Below are positions 1-7,184 of a stretch of DNA of 28,809 nucleotides, piece after piece. The position numbers and the translations under genes were made by a program. This DNA is from an uncultured Candidatus Saccharibacteria bacterium (GTDB lineage Bacteria > Patescibacteria > Saccharimonadia > Saccharimonadales > UBA4665): positions 1 through 28,809 of the forward strand of contig CAIYEO010000107.1 of assembly GCA_903925195.1 (NCBI GenBank). Reading direction: 5' to 3'. The first letter of the stretch is position 1. Every line of letters starts with the position of its first letter. The notes under the pieces were generated by a model. It saw nothing but the letters and a program-made list of their open reading frames with translations, did not search any database and had not been told where the DNA came from.

Positions 1-1
1 C

Positions 2-100
2 CCGTGGGACGATATTAATAAGTCACAGGATATCAGTGGTGTCATATTACATGGAAACTATATGTCCAAAAAAGAGCTAGACGATAAAGGTCAAATTTAG
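2..100 (+). CDS. C-terminal end of a probable amidohydrolase (partial)
   Basis: An open frame runs in from the left edge and stops at TAG (98-100), giving 32 residues that begin PWDDINKSQDISGVILHGNY. The pattern of a DI...I.GV...G.Y motif, then a Leu-rich acidic tail, is typical of the last strand and helix of amidohydrolase-superfamily enzymes of the imidazolonepropionase/prolidase type, where the chain re-enters the small beta-sandwich domain. The catalytic domain lies outside the window, so no substrate can be named. It is the only coding evidence before base 700 and shares the strand of topA. That the frame is real is fairly likely; the family is a recognition from a short tail only. Confidence 0.5.
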   Translation, partial: PWDDINKSQDISGVILHGNYMSKKELDDKGQI

Positions 101-710
101 AGCTAGATCAAGGGTAATAAGGGTCGAGGGTGTCTAAGTTGATCGGTTGGTTAGTTTTTTTAGTTGCCATAATTTTCTTTTTTTTATTTTAGAGTTACTC
201 TATGGGAATATAGCACTAGGGGTTTATTTCAAGAAACTTGAGCAATTTATGTTTCTAAAAATAAAACCCTAAATGAACAAACCTCCAGAGGGGGTGGGCA
301 CCGCTGGAGGTTTGATAACACCCTTCAACCCACCGCAATGAAGCATCGATCGCTAGTAAAAATAATGCGTCGTGCCGGTCTAAAGACCATCTTTTGGACT
401 CACTGACCCACGAGGGCCCTCATACTGCTAAGCAGCAGAGGCAAAGTTAAAGGGATTAGTTTGTCTTAGAGAGCTGTGTCTATAAATAAACACAGCCATA
501 ACATCAGTGGAGGGTAACAACTTTTGAGAGGCACTCTCTAAAACAATCTAACATATTGTTAGTATAGGGGTATATAAGGTACAAAGCTTTGTATATAAAG
601 CTTACGAATTGCAATATTATCAAATAAGTGTTCAAATGTCAATACTTTTATACATTTTCTTCGTTCTGTCAAATTGGTAATGCTAGTAGTTAAAATGTTA
701 AAATGTTAAT
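101..710. other. 610-base gene-free stretch
   Basis: No convincing protein-coding frame is seen. The first part (101-190) has a weak inverted repeat (GATCAA at 106-111, TTGATC at 139-144) followed by a T-run from 155, which could terminate the amidohydrolase gene. Bases about 190-565 form the GC-rich, highly structured segment described separately. From 565 to 710 the sequence is very AT-rich, with a 12-base palindrome ACAAAGCTTTGT at 581-592. It probably holds the promoter of the small membrane protein, with a weak TGTCAA/TAAAAT pair about 18 bases apart near 667-696. Confidence 0.6.
190..565. ncRNA. Candidate structured noncoding RNA (strand uncertain)
   Basis: This gene-free segment is clearly richer in G and C (notably 281-440) than its surroundings and packed with complementary pairs. 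AGGGGTTTATTT (218-229) pairs with 259-270 with one mismatch. An 11-base perfect stem joins 278-288 to 304-314. GGTGGG in that loop (293-298) is complementary to CCCACC (329-334), a pseudoknot geometry. GGTC/GACC lie at 377-388, and 412-421 is a perfect palindrome. A 7-base hairpin joins 473-479 to 490-496; 461-472 pairs with 535-546 with one mismatch; 548-562 is a further inverted repeat. This is the look of a structural RNA gene in an AT-rich genome. I could not match it to tmRNA, RNase P RNA, SRP RNA or 6S RNA: no T-loop with CCA end, no RNase P P4 sequence, no SRP GGAAG loop. Read on the minus strand, the 278-314 hairpin is followed by a T-rich run and could be a terminator. Confidence 0.45.
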
Positions 711-893
711 ATGTATCTAATGAGTTCTAAATTTGTAATGTATTTCATGATCTTTCTAGTATCTTCCATATTTTTCTGGATTGGCAGTGTTATATTTGGC
801 GGAGGAATATTTGGTCTTTGGAGTAACGTGCTAGGTTTTATAGGTTGTTTAGTGGGGCTTTGGATTTGGTACAAATTCCTAAAAGACCTATAA
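711..893 (+). CDS. Small two-helix membrane protein
   Basis: This 60-residue protein has two hydrophobic segments, roughly residues 9-30 and 34-55, separated by a Gly-rich turn (FGGGIFG), and ends in a short charged tail (KFLKDL). Its Gly-spaced second helix loosely recalls the YeaQ/GlsB/YmgE class of small membrane proteins, but it is too short and divergent to assign. A second ATG lies at residue 4 and no Shine-Dalgarno is visible, so the exact start is open. It sits alone between the structured segment and topA, on the same strand, 77 bases before topA. The membrane-like composition argues for a real gene; the function is unknown. Confidence 0.5.
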   Translation: MYLMSSKFVMYFMIFLVSSIFFWIGSVIFGGGIFGLWSNVLGFIGCLVGLWIWYKFLKDL

Positions 894-970
894 ATAGGGT
901 TGCATTTATACTGACTCTCAAGTAACCTTACAGTTTGAATACTAACTAAACATAAGCCATAGAAATATTA

Positions 971-3256
971 ATGAAGCAACAACTAGTAATAGTAGAGAGC
1001 CCAGCCAAAGCTAAAACAATCGAGAAGTACCTTGGAAAAGATTTCAGAGTTCTCAGTAGTTTTGGCCATATTAGAGATCTTCCGAAAAAAGGTCTTAATA
1101 TAGATATTGAAAATGGTTTCAAGCCAACCTACGCTGTGTCCCCAGATAAAACAAAGGTTATAAGAGAACTAAAGGCAGCTGTTGCAAAATCTTCAGAAGT
1201 TTGGCTCGCAAGTGATGAAGACCGAGAAGGAGAGGCAATTGCTTGGCACCTAGCTAAAGCTCTTGATTTAGACGTTAAAACTACTAAACGCATAGTTTTC
1301 CATGAAATTACCAAAACAGCCTTAGAGAGAGCCCTAGAACACCCTAGGACTATAGATTTGAACCTAGTTGATGCACAACAGGCCAGAAGAATCCTAGATA
1401 GACTAGTTGGATATGAATTAAGCCCAGTCCTATGGAAAAAAATTAGAACTGGCCTTAGCGCAGGAAGAGTCCAGTCAGTATCAGTCCGATTGATAGTTGA
1501 GAGAGAAAGAGAAATAAAAGCCTTTGAAGCTCAATCATTCTATAAGCTAGTAGCTACATTCAAAGGCAAAAATGGTGAAGTAACAGCTCAACTAGATAAA
1601 ACTATCGACACTATCGATAAAGTTAAGAGTTTTTTTGATGAATTAAAAGAATCTGAATTCGTAGTATCAAGTATTGATCAGAAGCCAGGCAAGCGAAGTC
1701 CTAGTGCTCCTTTCACAACAAGTACATTACAACAGGAAGCTTCTAGAAAGTTTGGCTTTAGCCCTAGACAAACCATGAGTGTCGCTCAAAGATTATACGA
1801 AAGCGGTCACATTACCTATATGCGTACCGATAGCACAACACTATCTAGTCTAGCTATTGATATGGCCAATCAGTATATCCTAAAAAACTTTGGGAAAGAG
1901 TATGCTAATTCTGTTCAATATAAGACTAAGGATCAAGCCGCTCAAGAAGCTCACGAAGCAATCCGTCCAACAGATTTTAATACAGAAGCAATTAGTGGAG
2001 AAAATCAGGAAATTAAATTATATAAGTTAATTTGGGAAAGAGCTCTTGCCAGTCAAATGGCTCCAGCTCAAATAGAAAAGACTGAACTTAAGATTAATAT
2101 ATCTAAGTCTAGTCGTTATTTCTCAACTAAAGGTGAAGTCTTAAAATTCCCAGGTTTCTATAAAGTCTATGGATCAATTAAAGATGATACTATTTTGCCA
2201 CCAATCGAAAAAGGTGAGAACTTAGATATAGTAGAATCAATAGCTACAGAATCATTCTCTAAGCCAGGTGCTAGATATTCCGAAGCGACACTCGTTAGAA
2301 AACTGGAAGAACTAGGAATCGGCCGACCAAGTACCTATGCACCAACCGTTTCTACAATTCAATCTCGTGGCTACATTGAAAAAGTTGACGTAGAGGGTAA
2401 AGAAAAGACTATTAATATTCTGACTCTCAAGAATAATAAGACTGAAGAAAATCAGGAAACGATTATAAGTGGTGCCGATAAGAACAAGTTAGTACCAACA
2501 TCAGTCGCTGATGTAACTACAGATTTCTTAACTAAATATTTTAAAGAAGTATTAGATTATAAGTTCACCGCCAAGGTAGAAGATGATTTCGATAAAATTG
2601 CTGACGGCAAAGAAGACTGGCAAGTTATGATTGAAAAGTTTTATAAAAACTTCCATCCATTAGTTGAACAGTCAGGATCTGCAACACGCGAAGAAGTATC
2701 GAAAGCGAAACATCTAGGTGATGATCCAAAGACTAAACAACCTATTATAGCTAGGTTTGGTAGATACGGCCTTATGCTTCAGCGTGGAGAAACAGAAAGC
2801 GAAACAAAACCAGATTTTGCACCATTCCCAGAAGGCTATACGCTTGATGATATAGACCTTGCAGCTGCTTTGATAATGTTCTCTCTACCAAGAACAGTAG
2901 GCAAAACCAAAGAAGGCGAAGACATAATTGCTAATATTGGTAGATTCGGGCCATATATCAAGATAAATTCAACATTTGTATCAATAAAAGAGTACGATCC
3001 TTTCAAAATAACACTCGCAGAATCATTAGCATTATACGATGAAAAGCTGCAACAAATAGCTGACAAATATATTGCTGAATTTAAAAGTGGAGTCAAGATT
3101 GTTAATGGGCCTTATGGACCTTATATTACAGATGGCAAGAAAAATGCTCGTATCGATAAAGATGCCGATCCTAAGAAGATAACAGAAAAGGAAGCAACAG
3201 AAATCCTCAAAAAAGCTCCAGCAAAACGAAAGTTTAAAAGAAACAAGAAAAAATAA
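971..3256 (+). CDS. topA: DNA topoisomerase I
   Basis: Type IA topoisomerase (761 aa) that relaxes negative supercoils by nicking one strand through a 5'-phosphotyrosine. The N-terminal TOPRIM domain shows VESPAKAKTIEKYL at residues 8-21 and the metal-binding DEDREGE at about 82-88. The catalytic tyrosine is Tyr283 in GHITYMRTDS. The core continues to about residue 560. Instead of C4 zinc fingers the C-terminus carries Toprim_Crpt-type repeats built on G-R-F/Y-G-x-Y/L, seen as GRYGLML, IGRFGPYIKI and NGPYGPYITDG, and ends in a Lys/Arg-rich tail; I see no cysteine in the chain. No Shine-Dalgarno is visible before the ATG, but the first TOPRIM strand begins only four residues in, which fixes the start. 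Identity is secure. Confidence 0.97.
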   Translation: MKQQLVIVESPAKAKTIEKYLGKDFRVLSSFGHIRDLPKKGLNIDIENGFKPTYAVSPDKTKVIRELKAAVAKSSEVWLASDEDREGEAIAWHLAKALDLDVKTTKRIVFHEITKTALERALEHPRTIDLNLVDAQQARRILDRLVGYELSPVLWKKIRTGLSAGRVQSVSVRLIVEREREIKAFEAQSFYKLVATFKGKNGEVTAQLDKTIDTIDKVKSFFDELKESEFVVSSIDQKPGKRSPSAPFTTSTLQQEASRKFGFSPRQTMSVAQRLYESGHITYMRTDSTTLSSLAIDMANQYILKNFGKEYANSVQYKTKDQAAQEAHEAIRPTDFNTEAISGENQEIKLYKLIWERALASQMAPAQIEKTELKINISKSSRYFSTKGEVLKFPGFYKVYGSIKDDTILPPIEKGENLDIVESIATESFSKPGARYSEATLVRKLEELGIGRPSTYAPTVSTIQSRGYIEKVDVEGKEKTINILTLKNNKTEENQETIISGADKNKLVPTSVADVTTDFLTKYFKEVLDYKFTAKVEDDFDKIADGKEDWQVMIEKFYKNFHPLVEQSGSATREEVSKAKHLGDDPKTKQPIIARFGRYGLMLQRGETESETKPDFAPFPEGYTLDDIDLAAALIMFSLPRTVGKTKEGEDIIANIGRFGPYIKINSTFVSIKEYDPFKITLAESLALYDEKLQQIADKYIAEFKSGVKIVNGPYGPYITDGKKNARIDKDADPKKITEKEATEILKKAPAKRKFKRNKKK

Positions 3257-3261
3257 CTTGT

Positions 3262-3270
3262 TTATCCACA
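3262..3270 (+). promoter_or_regulatory. DnaA-box-like 9-mer TTATCCACA
   Basis: This is a perfect match to the consensus DnaA box, six bases after the topA stop and touching the 5' arm of the following hairpin. Three more perfect copies, all in the same orientation and all intergenic, lie at 4852, 4870 and 13411. Binding by DnaA is an inference. Confidence 0.4.
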
Positions 3271-3290
3271 ACTTGCACAGAGTGCAAGTT
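3270..3290 (+). terminator. Hairpin after topA, possible terminator
   Basis: AACTTGCAC and GTGCAAGTT form a perfect 9-base stem around the triloop AGA, 14 bases after the topA stop. No T-run follows, so it is not a classical intrinsic terminator. It may instead protect the mRNA 3' end, or the 21-base palindrome could be a protein-binding site. Confidence 0.4.
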
Positions 3291-3370
3291 ATTGTGAGAT
3301 GATATTTCTACAACATGTTATATGTAATTCCGTCCATTTCGTGATAGAATATATATAGCAAACACTATAT

Positions 3371-3399
3371 TTGACTTATAGATGTTAAAATGTTATAAT
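3371..3399 (+). promoter_or_regulatory. Near-consensus sigma-70 promoter
   Basis: TTGACT (3371-3376) and TATAAT (3394-3399) are separated by exactly 17 bases. The start codon of the sigma region 4/HARE protein lies 37 bases beyond the -10 box, implying a leader of about 30 bases without a visible Shine-Dalgarno. This is among the strongest promoters by sequence in the window. Confidence 0.8.
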
Positions 3400-3436
3400 T
3401 TTATTTATTAGCCAAAGATTAATTAGTTTAGAAATT

Positions 3437-4492
3437 ATGAATAAAATCGACACAAACCCAATGATCGAAGCAGTACATGTCACAAGTTACATAGATGACG
3501 TACTGAAGACTATTGACCAAGAAAGAGAGAAAGAAATAATCTCTCGTCGTTTTGGACTATTTGACCGAAAAGAAACTCTAGAACAAATTGGTGAGTTACT
3601 TGGTATCACCAGAGAACGAGTTAGACAACTAGAAAAAGCAATTGTTGCCAAACTTAGATCTAAAGCTGAACTTGGTAAACTACCAAACCTAGATAAATTT
3701 GAATCTATTATTACTGAGCAATTAGACAATATGGGCAACTTAGCTCGTGTAGCTAAAATAGCTATTGCACTAGATAAAGACAGTATCAAATTAGATCAAT
3801 CTAGAATTGCATTTCTTAGTGAACTATCTCCAAAATTAGTAGTTATCGAAGAAAATGATTTCTTATTTCTATCTGTCGGCAAGGGAAGTGTCTTCGATAG
3901 TAAGACTATAAAAAGTGAAGTCGATAAGATCATTAGTGCTATAACAAAAATTGCAGAACCATCAGACATTAAGAAAATAGCATCAGAAGCTAAAATAAGC
4001 GATCCTAAGCAAGCCGAAGCTGTTGCTAGCATATCTAAGCAGTTAGCTTCATTAAACGGCAAATGGGGCCTAGTAAAGTGGCCTATGGTTAATCCAAAGA
4101 ACATCCGAGATAAGATCTACGTAATCTTAAAAGAAAATAACCGACATATGCATTTTAATGAAATTGCTGAATCAATTCAGAAATCTGATTTCAAAAGAAA
4201 GAATGTTACCACTCAAGCAATTCATAACGAACTTATCAAAGATAAGAGATTTGTTTTAATTGGACGAGGAATTTATGCTCTCCGTGAATGGGGGTACAAA
4301 AAGGGTACAGTTTCAGACATCATCTCAGAAGTCCTACGTAAAGAAGGAAAAGCTCTACATAGAGATGAGATCGTTAAAAAAGTACTTGAGAGTCGCTATG
4401 TTAAAGAAACGACTATTCTACTTAACCTACAGGGCAAAGAACAGTTCAAGAGAGTTGCTAAAGCTACATACGAGCTTGATGAAGCTATCTAA
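3437..4492 (+). CDS. Sigma-70 region 4 / HARE-HTH transcription protein
   Basis: This 351-residue protein combines two DNA-binding modules. Residues about 15-75 match sigma-70 region 4, with an RRFGL segment and the helix-turn-helix TLEQIGELLGITRERVRQLE (47-66), which in sigma factors reads the -35 element. No regions 1-3 are present, so it cannot be a full sigma factor. After a middle region of unknown fold, residues about 221-285 look like a HARE-HTH domain, the fold of the N-terminus of RNA polymerase delta (RpoE), and a weaker second copy follows at about 290-348. I infer a basal or global regulator that contacts RNA polymerase or promoters. It is a single-gene unit behind a strong promoter. 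Domain calls are fairly sure; the role is inference. Confidence 0.75.
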   Translation: MNKIDTNPMIEAVHVTSYIDDVLKTIDQEREKEIISRRFGLFDRKETLEQIGELLGITRERVRQLEKAIVAKLRSKAELGKLPNLDKFESIITEQLDNMGNLARVAKIAIALDKDSIKLDQSRIAFLSELSPKLVVIEENDFLFLSVGKGSVFDSKTIKSEVDKIISAITKIAEPSDIKKIASEAKISDPKQAEAVASISKQLASLNGKWGLVKWPMVNPKNIRDKIYVILKENNRHMHFNEIAESIQKSDFKRKNVTTQAIHNELIKDKRFVLIGRGIYALREWGYKKGTVSDIISEVLRKEGKALHRDEIVKKVLESRYVKETTILLNLQGKEQFKRVAKATYELDEAI

Positions 4493-4740
4493 ATAAAACA
4501 AACAAAATACGAACAGAGTATATAGCTAAAAATGGGCAAAAAGTAGTGATATATTTATTGCTGATAGTTAACGGTAGAGTAAGCAGTGGAGTAGATATTT
4601 TTTTTAAATTTTTTATTTTAAATGGTGGTGGGGGCGGAATAGTTTTAGCAAACCAGGCTATAGACACAGTGTCGCACAATGTATATTTTACGACCCACAT
4701 ATTGTATATATAGATGACTATTGACACCTCCCTAACAGGG

Positions 4741-4768
4741 GACAAAGTCTATGTACATTACATTAAAT
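4741..4768 (+). other. Weak dif-like candidate
   Basis: The centre and right arm, TATGTACATTACATTAAAT (4750-4768), agree with the E. coli dif sequence at 15 of 19 positions, but the left (XerC) arm matches poorly. The position, between converging gene sets, is where a terminus could lie. Kept only as a candidate. Confidence 0.15.
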
Positions 4769-4851
4769 GAATAAACCTACATTATCCTATGTTCATTATA
4801 TGTACATATTAACAGTGGTCGTTTTAGGCTTCTGTATATATAGCGATACAG

Positions 4852-4878
4852 TTATCCACATAATTTGACTTATCCACA
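4852..4878 (+). promoter_or_regulatory. Pair of DnaA-box-like 9-mers
   Basis: TTATCCACA occurs at 4852-4860 and again at 4870-4878, the same orientation, 18 bases start to start, in AT-rich DNA. Two perfect boxes this close are unlikely by chance. They could titrate DnaA, mark a secondary binding cluster or belong to an origin; dnaA and dnaN are not in the window. Confidence 0.45.
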
Positions 4879-5085
4879 GTTATGTCGTGAAGTATTTGCT
4901 TTTTGTGATTTTCCGTTGCCTTATATGCATTTTTTACAATGCTTCCCTTGTCCTCCCCCTTTGCTTTTTTTTGACAAATTGCTATTTTTAATTCGAAATA
5001 TGTTTTTTCTTTTATTTTATCTCAATTCACAATGTGAACAATTTACGAACAACGGTGCAAGGGTAAGGTGGGGGGTATTTTTTTT

Positions 5086-6003
5086 CTACTTATAGTAGGC
5101 TCTACCTTCAACCCTAAGATCTATATAGGATGAAGGAGTTATATGATTAGCCAAAAGATATTTCCTTAGAGACAAGTAGCTGCCTACCTGCTCTTTAACA
5201 TTGTTCTGAAGATTAAATTTAAGAACAATGTTATTAGCTTGAGTCTTTACATCTAACTCTCTCGAATTAGCTAGTAGTGTATAGCTTATAGCTGGCACTG
5301 ACTGCACATTGAGCTCTTGTTCTATGTATTGTATGAACTGAAGGTCTTGTAAGGACATGGCATGTTGGCCTAAAGATAACTTTTGAAACTTTTCGATTAT
5401 ATATGGGAAAACTAAATTATTTTTGATATCTGGCTTAGATAAATTATCCTGAGCCATGACGTAGCCTCCAGCTTTTAAATAAAAGCGATGCGATGCACTA
5501 TCTTCCATTATTGCTATAGGCTGAGCTGAGTTTATAGTTGTTCTTAGATTGGAGCCTATAAGCGGAATAGTCGTAGATGAATTATTTATTTCTGGAAAAG
5601 TATGTTCTAGGTAACTATCAAGCCCTAGGATATTAACAGATATTTTCGTATGACTCGATATGGATTTAGCCAGATAGGCTTGTGAAGCTTGCTTATATAC
5701 TAATGGATCCTGCAAGAAACTAATCTTTTTACCGTTTAAAACCTGCACACTAGTTGTTCCATTCAACCAAATTAGATAGAGCAGGCCAAATACTATAACA
5801 AAAAATATAATTAATCTTGGTAATCTAGCTAATATCCCTACCCTGTCCTGATCAATAACAACTTCTTGCTTAGGCTTACTTCTTTTAGTCTCTGGCTTAA
5901 CTGAACTTCTTGAGTAATAGCTAAAATTGGAAGACCTCTCCCCTGTTTTAGAAGCTACATTTCTACCTGTTAATTCTTGCTTTTTTTTGAAAATTCTCAC
6001 CAT
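5086..6003 (-). CDS. ftsQ: FtsQ/DivIB-like cell division protein
   Basis: This 305-residue protein has a basic, disordered N-terminus (about 1-58), one transmembrane helix (about 61-80, ending LLYLIWL) and a large extracytoplasmic part. That is the topology of FtsQ/DivIB, the bitopic divisome scaffold linking FtsB/FtsL to the septal synthase. Sequence similarity is too low for me to point to POTRA residues. The call rests on topology, size and position, last in the dcw cluster directly after murG with a 20-base gap, where ftsQ is usually found. The start ATG is preceded very closely by GGGGAG. An alternative is an unrelated bitopic wall protein. Confidence 0.65.
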   Translation of the reverse strand: MVRIFKKKQELTGRNVASKTGERSSNFSYYSRSSVKPETKRSKPKQEVVIDQDRVGILARLPRLIIFFVIVFGLLYLIWLNGTTSVQVLNGKKISFLQDPLVYKQASQAYLAKSISSHTKISVNILGLDSYLEHTFPEINNSSTTIPLIGSNLRTTINSAQPIAIMEDSASHRFYLKAGGYVMAQDNLSKPDIKNNLVFPYIIEKFQKLSLGQHAMSLQDLQFIQYIEQELNVQSVPAISYTLLANSRELDVKTQANNIVLKFNLQNNVKEQVGSYLSLRKYLLANHITPSSYIDLRVEGRAYYK

Positions 6004-6023
6004 ACTCCCCTACCCTAGCTGAG

Positions 6024-7184
6024 TTAGGCCTTAGATAATATTATTTTAGCTAACTCTTGTGCAGATTCCTTATGGGCGAACTTGTGAAGATTATCCCTAA
6101 GTGCTTTTCTTTGTTTGTCCGATCCTAGAAGTTCAAGGATGCTATTCTTAAGCAATTCCGGTTTTTTTTGCGCTAATGTTTCGTCAACAACCACAACTGA
6201 GCCACTGTCTTCAAGAGCCTTGGCATTTTTTATCTGATGTCCACCGACTAAATAAGGTGAAGGAACTATAATACAAGCTTTTGCCTGAGCTGCGAATTCA
6301 GCAAGATTAGTCGCTCCAGCCCTGGAAATAACTAAGTCCGCCGCACCACTATATTTATGTAGATCGCCTATGAAGCCTTTAATAATAAACCTGTTACGCA
6401 GATTAGGCTGTAATATCTCTTCAGCTTTTTTAGTTAGTTCTTCCTGATTATTCTTTCCAGCAATGTTAATAACCACTAAATTAGAATCATGCTCGAGTAA
6501 TGGTTTTATAATTTCCAGTACTATCTTATTAAGATTCACTGCGCCTAAACCGCCACCAGTAACCAGTACTAAATCGTTTTTATAGTCCAAACCTATTTCA
6601 TGCTTAAACTTCATTTGTTGACCTTCATCAACATATCTATATTCGTCAGAAATTGGCACACCTACATAATCAGTTTTTTCAGCTGGATAATCATAATATT
6701 CTTTTGGCATACCAACTGTATGATATGTAGCCCAGCGAGCTATTATACGGTTAGCAAGACCAGGAACAGTATCAGAATCGTGAGTTATATATTTAATGCC
6801 TCTGGCGGCAGCTGCGAGGCCCATAGGCACTCCAATATAGCCACCTTTAATAAATATTATGTTAGGTTTAATTCTTCTCAGAATAAAATAGGCATTTATT
6901 GTTCCTGATATAAATTTAAAGAAATCTATGAAGTTTAATAAGATTGTTGGAATATCCAATAATTGCTTCCAGCCGGCTCCATGATATCTCCTGAATTTAC
7001 CGGCACTAATATAGATCGACTGATCGATAAATTCAGCTTCTTTCATTCTAGAACCAAACGTATCGCCTTTTTGACCAATAAAAATAATCTTAAGATCATT
7101 GTCTAAAGATTTTAATTGCTTAGCGACTGCTACTAATGGGGTAACGTGTCCGCCTGATCCGGCTCCCGTTATGACTATCGTCAT
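6024..7184 (-). CDS. murG: UDP-GlcNAc:lipid I N-acetylglucosaminyltransferase
   Basis: MurG (386 aa) adds GlcNAc to lipid I to make lipid II on the inner membrane face. The Gly-rich acceptor-side loop appears as GAGSGGHVTPLVAVAKQL at residues 7-24. The UDP-GlcNAc-binding GT-B C-terminal half shows TGGGLGAVNLNK, SRAGATNLAEFAA and SPYLVGGHQIKNA. The loop sits where MurG proteins have it, so the ATG at 7184 is right even though the first 65 bases of the gene lie inside the 3' end of ftsW. The long overlap suggests translational coupling. It works between MraY and the flippase/synthase steps encoded by its neighbours. Confidence 0.96.
   Translation of the reverse strand: MTIVITGAGSGGHVTPLVAVAKQLKSLDNDLKIIFIGQKGDTFGSRMKEAEFIDQSIYISAGKFRRYHGAGWKQLLDIPTILLNFIDFFKFISGTINAYFILRRIKPNIIFIKGGYIGVPMGLAAAARGIKYITHDSDTVPGLANRIIARWATYHTVGMPKEYYDYPAEKTDYVGVPISDEYRYVDEGQQMKFKHEIGLDYKNDLVLVTGGGLGAVNLNKIVLEIIKPLLEHDSNLVVINIAGKNNQEELTKKAEEILQPNLRNRFIIKGFIGDLHKYSGAADLVISRAGATNLAEFAAQAKACIIVPSPYLVGGHQIKNAKALEDSGSVVVVDETLAQKKPELLKNSILELLGSDKQRKALRDNLHKFAHKESAQELAKIILSKA

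Larger units (their letters stand above)
4493..5085. other. 593-base convergent intergenic region
   Basis: Plus-strand genes end at its left edge and minus-strand genes at its right edge. No gene is convincing: the small frames inside have no family features. It is very AT-rich, with long T-tracts near 4600-4620, 4968-4976 and 5003-5020. It contains two DnaA boxes, a repeated TGTATATATAG (4703-4713 and 4833-4843), a TTGACA at 4721-4726 without a good -10, a palindrome TTCACAATGTGAA (5026-5038), and a stretch at 4741-4768 that partly resembles a XerCD dif site. No clean intrinsic terminator is visible for either flanking gene. Confidence 0.6.

Noticed and set aside
289..306. T-box-like GGGTGGGCACCGC
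   Set aside because: It resembles the T-box core, but no Stem I features, downstream terminator or aminoacylation gene follows; topA is over 600 bases away.
241..560. tmRNA, including a minus-strand frame ending NFASAA before TAG
   Set aside because: The tag-like ending is suggestive, but no T-loop with encoded CCA, no 5' TTCGAC segment and no matching acceptor halves were found, in normal or permuted order.
4260..4496. Frame +3 reading inside the HARE-HTH gene
   Set aside because: Fully contained in the well-supported gene in another frame, with no features of its own.
4865..5095. Plus-strand frame of 76 codons
   Set aside because: Phe/Pro/Cys-rich, low-complexity translation of T-tract DNA that starts inside a DnaA box; no family features and runs into the ftsQ-like gene end.
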